Both the position numbers and the translations under genes were made by a program. Positions 59,898 to 64,000 of a stretch of DNA of 64,000 nucleotides are shown here, piece after piece (within the stretch, counting starts at the first letter, position 1; every line of letters starts with the position of its first letter). Origin of the DNA: an uncultured Acetobacteroides sp. (GTDB lineage: Bacteria > Bacteroidota > Bacteroidia > Bacteroidales > ZOR0009); contig NZ_OY782755.1 in assembly GCF_963678165.1 (NCBI RefSeq), positions 2,666,001 through 2,730,000 of the forward strand. The letters are read 5' to 3'. The notes below the pieces were generated by a model. That model saw only the letters and a list, made by a program, of their open reading frames with translations, had not been told where the DNA came from and did no database searches.

Positions 59898-60524
59898 ATG
59901 ATAACCCTAATAATAATAGCCGTGACCTGCGCCATATCCATTATGGCTTTCAACAACACTCAACTATTCGAGAAGTTACTGCTCTCTCCCTACAAGGTGA
60001 TGCACAAGAAGGAGTACTACCGCATCCTTACACATGGCTTTCTGCATGCCGACTGGACACACCTTTTGGTGAACATGTTCGTGCTATGGTCGTTTGGAAT
60101 GGGGCTTCAGAGCTGGTTCGACCAGCTGTACTACGGAGAATACATAGCGTCGCCCACCCAGCATTTCCTGACGATATACCTTGGAGGAATCGTTATCTCC
60201 TCACTAAGTTCCATCGTCAAGAATAAGAATAGCTACTACTATTCGTCGGTAGGGGCATCGGGGGCCGTATCGGCAGTGGTGTTTGCCACTATATTTTTTG
60301 AGCCTTGGCAACCGCTCTACTTTTTTGGGATTATCCCTATACCTGGCATCCTATTTGGTGCGGCCTACCTGTTCTACTCGCAGTACATGAGCAGGAAAGG
60401 GGGCGACAACATTAACCACGATGCGCACTTTTACGGCGCGGTGTTCGGGTTTATTTACCCCATTCTGATTGACCCCAGCTTGGCGCTGCACTTCTTCAAC
60501 CAGCTCGTATCGTTCAACAAATAA
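59898..60524 (+). CDS. Rhomboid family intramembrane serine protease
   Basis: A 208-residue protein with six membrane helices. EYYRILTHGFLHADWTHLLVNMFVLWSFG is the rhomboid helix 1-2 region (WTHLLVNM), SVGASGAVSAVVFA contains the catalytic Ser121 in GASGA, and NHDAHFYGAVFGF the catalytic His177 with the preceding His174. All catalytic residues are present. It probably cleaves membrane proteins; the substrate is unknown. It is within the amn-holA operon and is followed by the class IV aminotransferase. Confidence 0.93.
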   Translation: MITLIIIAVTCAISIMAFNNTQLFEKLLLSPYKVMHKKEYYRILTHGFLHADWTHLLVNMFVLWSFGMGLQSWFDQLYYGEYIASPTQHFLTIYLGGIVISSLSSIVKNKNSYYYSSVGASGAVSAVVFATIFFEPWQPLYFFGIIPIPGILFGAAYLFYSQYMSRKGGDNINHDAHFYGAVFGFIYPILIDPSLALHFFNQLVSFNK

Positions 60525-60539
60525 ATTTTGGCAGGACGG

Positions 60540-61385
60540 ATGGACCACTTCCTTTGCTTTAATGGCGAATTTATAAAGGAGCAAGATTTTTTGCTGCCCA
60601 GCAACAACAGGGCCTTCTACTTCGGCGACTCGCTCTTCGAGAGCATGCACGCCTACTCGACGCAAATCCCCCTCTTTAAGCTTCACTTCGACCGGCTGCT
60701 GCAGGGCATGGAGGTGCTGGGCTACGAGCAGCCCGCATCGTTTACTTCGGCATCTATTTCGGCAAGCATAACACGGCTGCTGAACCGGAATAAGCAGTTT
60801 AAAAGCACCCGCGTACGGCTGACCGTGTTTCGGAACCCGGGCGGGCTGTACCTCCCCACCAACAACTCGGTGAGCTACCTCGTACAAGCATCGACGCTCG
60901 ACTTCGATCGCCTTTCGCATAAGCTCCCCAGCATGATTGTGGACATATTCCCTAATCAGATAAAGTGTGCGGGAGAGCTTTCGCCGTTTAAGACGGGCAA
61001 CGCGCTGCTGTATGTGATGGCGGCCCGGTACGCAAAGCTAAATCGGCTTCATGACAGCATCATCGTAAACCAGCACGGGCGCTTTGTGGAGCTGTCGTCG
61101 TCTAACATCTTTGGGATAAGGGAGGATACGCTGGTTACGCCTCCGCTGCAGGAGGGTTGCGTTGCCGGGGTGATGCGGAACTTTATCGTACACCAGCTGG
61201 CACCGAAGGCGGGGTATCATGTCGAGATTAGGCCCATCACCCAGAAAGATTTTGCGGAGTTTGAGGAGGCATTTGCCACCAATGCCGTTTCGGGCATCCG
61301 CAATATTGTGGGAATTGGCAACCGCCGATTCTACAGCACCCAGTACCGAAGCCTGCAGCAGCAGCTCGAGAAGCTCCTGTTTTGA
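60540..61385 (+). CDS. Class IV aminotransferase (4-amino-4-deoxychorismate lyase-like)
   Basis: A 281-residue fold-type IV PLP enzyme. MDHFLCFNGEFIKEQDFLLPSNNRAFYFGDSLFESMHAY is the family start (GDSLFE), followed by TRVRLTVFRN, FKTGNALLYVMAARYAK with the likely PLP lysine in FKTGN, and HGRFVELSSSNIFGI near residue 188, with late EAFATNAVSGI. It resembles PabC-like lyases for folate more than branched-chain aminotransferases, but substrate is not certain. A TTG four codons upstream is rejected. Last gene of the amn-holA-rhomboid run. Confidence 0.87.
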   Translation: MDHFLCFNGEFIKEQDFLLPSNNRAFYFGDSLFESMHAYSTQIPLFKLHFDRLLQGMEVLGYEQPASFTSASISASITRLLNRNKQFKSTRVRLTVFRNPGGLYLPTNNSVSYLVQASTLDFDRLSHKLPSMIVDIFPNQIKCAGELSPFKTGNALLYVMAARYAKLNRLHDSIIVNQHGRFVELSSSNIFGIREDTLVTPPLQEGCVAGVMRNFIVHQLAPKAGYHVEIRPITQKDFAEFEEAFATNAVSGIRNIVGIGNRRFYSTQYRSLQQQLEKLLF

Positions 61386-61438
61386 GCCATCGGCAGGGGA
61401 TACTTGGCGAAATCGCCGATTCCCACTCTATACTTGCG

Positions 61439-62032
61439 CTAGTTGAGAATAGGATCAACCGGGAAGTTGAGCCACTCCTTAAACTTTCCGCCCAAGCTTT
61501 CGAGGCAGGATCTCCACATATCCTCGGGGGGCAGGTTGAAGATCTCTTCGGGCGTAAGGGTGGTAACGACCCACGACTTAACCTTAATTTCGGCATCCAA
61601 CTGGTTGGACATCCACCCCGAGTAGCCAATAAAGAACTTTACCGCTTGAGGATCGAGGTTTCCGTTTGCGGCAAGCGTTCGTAGGTACTCAATATCTCCA
61701 CCCCAGAACAGCTTTTCGCTAATCAGAACCGAACCCGGAACCTGCGGCCCGATGGTGTGGATCACGTGAAGGGTGTCGAGATCGACAGGCCCTCCAGAGT
61801 ATAGGGGGATTGGCACCTCACCAAAACCCTCAACAACATCCGAAAGATTTTTACCCAGCGGTCGGTTAAGGATGAGGCCGAACGAGCCTTTTTCGTTGTG
61901 CTCGTTGATAAGGATAACCGTGCGGCTAAAGTTATCGTCGTGCAAGAATGGCTCCGAGATAAGCACGCTGCCCGATTTTACCTGACGGTTCTTAAATTCC
62001 TCTTCTAAAAAGTTGTAGTCGCTGCTGGTCAT
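61439..62032 (-). CDS. YqgE/AlgH family protein
   Basis: A 197-residue single-domain protein. VKSGSVLISEPFLHDDNFSRTVILI and NEKGSFGLILNRPLGKNLSDVV, followed by VPLYSGGPVD-like IPLYSGGPVDLDTLHVIH and FFIGYSGWMSNQLDAEI, are diagnostic. The family is conserved but poorly understood (in other bacteria it affects alginate or transcription). The frame continues 34 codons upstream, but those residues are unlike the family; ATG 62032 is preferred. Confidence 0.93.
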   Translation of the reverse strand: MTSSDYNFLEEEFKNRQVKSGSVLISEPFLHDDNFSRTVILINEHNEKGSFGLILNRPLGKNLSDVVEGFGEVPIPLYSGGPVDLDTLHVIHTIGPQVPGSVLISEKLFWGGDIEYLRTLAANGNLDPQAVKFFIGYSGWMSNQLDAEIKVKSWVVTTLTPEEIFNLPPEDMWRSCLESLGGKFKEWLNFPVDPILN

Positions 62033-62332
62033 AGTCAATTCGTTAGCCACTACAAAGGTAGCATCTTTTACACCAACGTGCGCAAATTTATACGAAAGAG
62101 TATGTACCAACAGCAGCATCTGCGGTAACGACAAGCCGATGACCGTCTTCTGGGGGATGATGGATACTTGGGGCTAATCGACGATACGTTTGGGCACCCA
62201 ACCAAGACCAACCACCTCCGAGGCCCAACACTTCATCGATTCATTGCTCGTTCGCTTTTAGGATTTACCCATCGTTGATTATAGGTTTTGTGGACAACCA
62301 TTGGGGTGAAATCCATTCATAAACTTGTTCCA

Positions 62333-62401
62333 AGACGCGAGCATCGCGCCTCTACCAGCCACAATCAGCGTCGCTGGGGTAGAAACGCATTGCATACGTC
62401 T
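62333..62401. repeat. Imperfect inverted repeat with AGACGC/GCGTCT-type ends
   Basis: The left arm 62333-62356 (AGACGCGAGCATCGCGCC then TCTACC) matches the reverse complement of the right arm 62377-62401 at most positions; TCTACC/GGGTAGA closes the inner stem. Each arm also holds a small palindrome of its own. Short palindromes of this general type are dispersed in many Bacteroidota genomes. Gene-free surroundings (62033-62459). Confidence 0.5.
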
Positions 62402-62459
62402 CGTTGTAGTAACGAAATTGGATTTAAATCGAAATTTCGGAAGAAAGAAGGGCTGTATC

Positions 62460-62895
62460 CCCAGAATTTGGTAGAGCCATATCCTTGTCTAGCCAAGCAC
62501 CAGCTTCTTTTCTCCGATAGCTGCACATTCCCGAGCTCTGAAAGCTGTTGCTGATGCGGCAGAAAGAGTTTTTCGTGCCATCGAAGGAACTTTCGGTGCC
62601 AAGGGAGGAGCCTTTCGTGCCAAGAGAGGAGCTTCTCGTGCCAAGAGAGGAGTTATCTGTGCCATCAGAGGAGCCTCCCGTGCCAAGAAAAGAGTTTCCA
62701 ATGCCATAGAAAGAGTTTGCCGTGCCATCGGAGGAGTTATCTGTACCAAGGGAGGAGTTTTCCGTGCCAATAGAGGAACTATCCGTGCCGTCGGAGGAGT
62801 CTTCTATGCCATGGAAAGAGTTTTCTATGCAGGAAAAGGAGTTACCCGTGCTCTGGTAAGAATTTCCTATGCTGTCGGAGATGCTATCTGTGGCA
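62460..62895. repeat. 21-bp tandem array with conserved flank, copy 2 (inverted)
   Basis: A GTGCC-type anchor recurs at 62575, 62596, 62617 and onward to 62890, every 21 bases without exception (16 units). The units are the reverse complement of those at 39.0-39.3 kb. The left flank 62460-62574 is the reverse complement of 39341-39460, with about 95 percent identity by eye, including AATGTGCAGCTATCGGAG. Unit order inside the two arrays differs, suggesting internal shuffling. The remaining 62896-63081 has no feature. Confidence 0.88.
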
Positions 62896-63081
62896 TGGAA
62901 GGAGTTGTCTAGGGTAGGTAAAGGGATTATTCACGGAACTGTGTCTGCAAGAAGATAACGATAGCTTTGCAGACCATGGAAGAGAAAGAAACAGCAGCGA
63001 GCTTCAGCTATGGAGAATCCCCAAACCCACCGATACGAACGTTGACGGAGAACAAGCGCTGAAACCCGCAGGACGCGGGGA

Positions 63082-63807
63082 CTAGTGGGCCCCATTCATG
63101 GGAATTTCCACCACCAGCAGCTTCGAATCCCGATGTGCGCGCAGCTCCACCTCCTCCACTGCGCTAACACCAACGGCATCCCTCCTCTCCAGCGTCACAC
63201 CGCCAGCATCGGCCTTCCCCTCGATAAGGAAGAGAAAAACGCCGCTTTTTCGGGGCCTACACAGCTGGTACACCAGCGAGCCTCCCTCGGCTAAATCGAG
63301 CAGGTAGAGCCACGCATCCTGGTTAACCCAAGTCCTCAACGCCTTCCTGTCGGGGCCAGCGATCTGCTGGAGGCGGCCCTGCCGCTGGGCTGGATCGAAC
63401 TCCTGAATGCCGTACCTTGGCTCCAGATCGTTCGCCCGCGGATGTATCCAAAGCTGAAGGATGGCTACTGGCTCGTCGGCGCTCGCGTTATACTCGCTAT
63501 GAAAGATGCCCGTCCCGGCGCTCATCACCTGAACCTCGTTGGCCCCGATGAGCTGCGCATGCCCCAAGCTATCGCGATGCTCGAGCGTGCCCGACAGCGG
63601 AATGGTGACAATCTCCATGTTCAGGTGCGAGTGCATGCCAAACCCCATCGAAGGCTGAATGGTATCGTCGTTAAGCACGCGGAGCGCCCCAAAGCCCATC
63701 CTGTCGGGGTTGTAATAGCTGGCAAAGCTAAAAGAATGGTAGGTGTCGAGCCACCCCTGGTTGGCGTGGCCTCGCTCGTTGGCTGCAAAGTATATAAAAT
63801 TGGCCAT
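63082..63807 (-). CDS. Pirin family protein (quercetin 2,3-dioxygenase-like)
   Basis: A 241-residue bicupin of the YhhW type. FGMHSHLNMEIVTIPLSGTLEHRDSLG has the metal-binding residues (HSH...E...H; landmarks GMHSHLNMEIVT and EHRDSLGH), NEVQVMSAGTGIFHSEYNAS the second part, and LQLWIHPRANDLEPRYG is typical. E. coli YhhW degrades quercetin, but the physiological role is uncertain. The start codon lies within a perfect 16-bp hairpin (63797-63843) shared with the terminator of the upstream gene. Confidence 0.94.
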   Translation of the reverse strand: MANFIYFAANERGHANQGWLDTYHSFSFASYYNPDRMGFGALRVLNDDTIQPSMGFGMHSHLNMEIVTIPLSGTLEHRDSLGHAQLIGANEVQVMSAGTGIFHSEYNASADEPVAILQLWIHPRANDLEPRYGIQEFDPAQRQGRLQQIAGPDRKALRTWVNQDAWLYLLDLAEGGSLVYQLCRPRKSGVFLFLIEGKADAGGVTLERRDAVGVSAVEEVELRAHRDSKLLVVEIPMNGAH

Positions 63808-63843
63808 TGGCTTTTTCTTTTAAGAACAGCCAATGGCCAATTT
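63797..63843 (-). terminator. Perfect 16-bp hairpin overlapping the pirin start codon
   Basis: AAATTGGCCATTGGCT and AGCCAATGGCCAATTT pair perfectly around a 15-base loop. In the minus direction it lies 25 bases after the stop of the upstream gene and is followed by a short TATA/T-rich stretch, so it can terminate that transcript. Its second arm contains the pirin ATG and the next three codons. Confidence 0.85.
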
Positions 63844-63867
63844 GGTTGATAAAAAATACAACCCGCG

Positions 63868-63999
63868 CTAAAACTTGGAGCCAAGCCCCAGTTCAACCGC
63901 TATCTTTTCGAGGGAGTTCTTATCACACTTAAAGTACGACGTTGCAACAACAACCGTAGCATTTACCTTCGACGACAGAATAAAAAGCATTGAAGATGA
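63868..63999 (-). CDS. C-terminal end of an unidentified gene (cut by window edge)
   Basis: An open frame entering from beyond the window and ending at TAG 63868-63870. The visible 43 residues read KVNATVVVATSYFKCDK near the middle and end LEKIAVELGLGSKF; no domain can be named. The frame lies upstream of pirin on the same strand and ends at the hairpin 63797-63843, supporting a real gene end. Confidence 0.45.
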   Translation of the reverse strand, partial: SSSMLFILSSKVNATVVVATSYFKCDKNSLEKIAVELGLGSKF

Positions 64000-64000
64000 T

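Overview
The window looks like a chromosomal segment of a Bacteroidota bacterium, most likely of the order Bacteroidales. Several families largely confined to that phylum are present (DUF5103, DUF4251, DUF4831, DUF6261, CCC-motif membrane protein). Promoters match TAnnTTTG, in the best case with TTTG 19 bases upstream. Both tRNA genes lack an encoded CCA, and start codons rarely have a Shine-Dalgarno sequence. No rRNA, transposase, integrase, phage, Cas or toxin-antitoxin gene was recognised.

Layout. 0-7.3 kb: an aldo/keto reductase, a GH3 glycosidase, a sulfatase-fold protein that has lost its catalytic residues, and three small outer-membrane barrels. 7.4-12 kb: one giant envelope protein of unknown function. 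12.1-13.3 kb: a perfectly phased 21-bp repeat array and a MITE-like element. 13.4-25.2 kb: DEAD-type RNA helicase, YitT, glycosyltransferase, HD hydrolase, ApbE, DUF5103, DUF4251, YgjV-like, fRMsr, NlpC/P60 and a Pif1/RecD-like helicase. 25.3-28.6 kb: the rpsF-rpsR-rplI operon, a Bfd-like protein, SirB1-like protein, nucleoside phosphorylase and tRNA-Glu. 29-32.5 kb: a 42-bp hairpin array, a DUF6261 gene, a tiny winged-helix protein, GroES-like, TatD and TcdA. 32.5-48.6 kb: fmt, ribBA, LptF/G permease, tRNA-Met, nucleoside and peptide transporters, a DedA/ATP-grasp fusion, S4 protein, NAD(P)HX repair enzyme, DUF4831, DUF202, a LysM glucosaminidase and cytidine deaminase. 48.7-50.5 kb: CCC protein, DUF2752 and a second DUF6261 gene with a 41-bp array. 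50.6-64 kb: sodium:solute symporter, Sel1 and TPR proteins, recR, aminotransferase, GNAT, HsdR_N protein, amn, holA, rhomboid, class IV aminotransferase, YqgE, another 21-bp array, pirin and a gene cut by the window edge.

The most unusual content is the short-period tandem arrays. Five lie in gene-free DNA, with periods of 21, 42 or 41 bp kept over hundreds of bases almost without slippage. Two of the five (42 bp at 29.09-29.47 kb and 41 bp at 50.19-50.52 kb) each end or begin about 85-115 bp from the start codon of one of the two DUF6261 paralogs, upstream of it. Both carry the hexamer ATCCTC in the sense direction of that gene although the units are otherwise unlike. The 41-bp array has a CRISPR-like layout (about 18-22 constant bases, about 19 variable) but no cas gene. 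The pair suggests an undescribed array-plus-DUF6261 locus type. Two of the 21-bp arrays (39.0 and 62.5 kb) are inverted copies of one element with a shared flank.

Most other genes are housekeeping: translation, cofactor repair and synthesis, recombination, replication, envelope building and nutrient uptake. Convergent gene pairs are commonly separated by strong bidirectional terminators. Gene calls were made by reading motifs; no database search was possible, and alignments mentioned are by eye.
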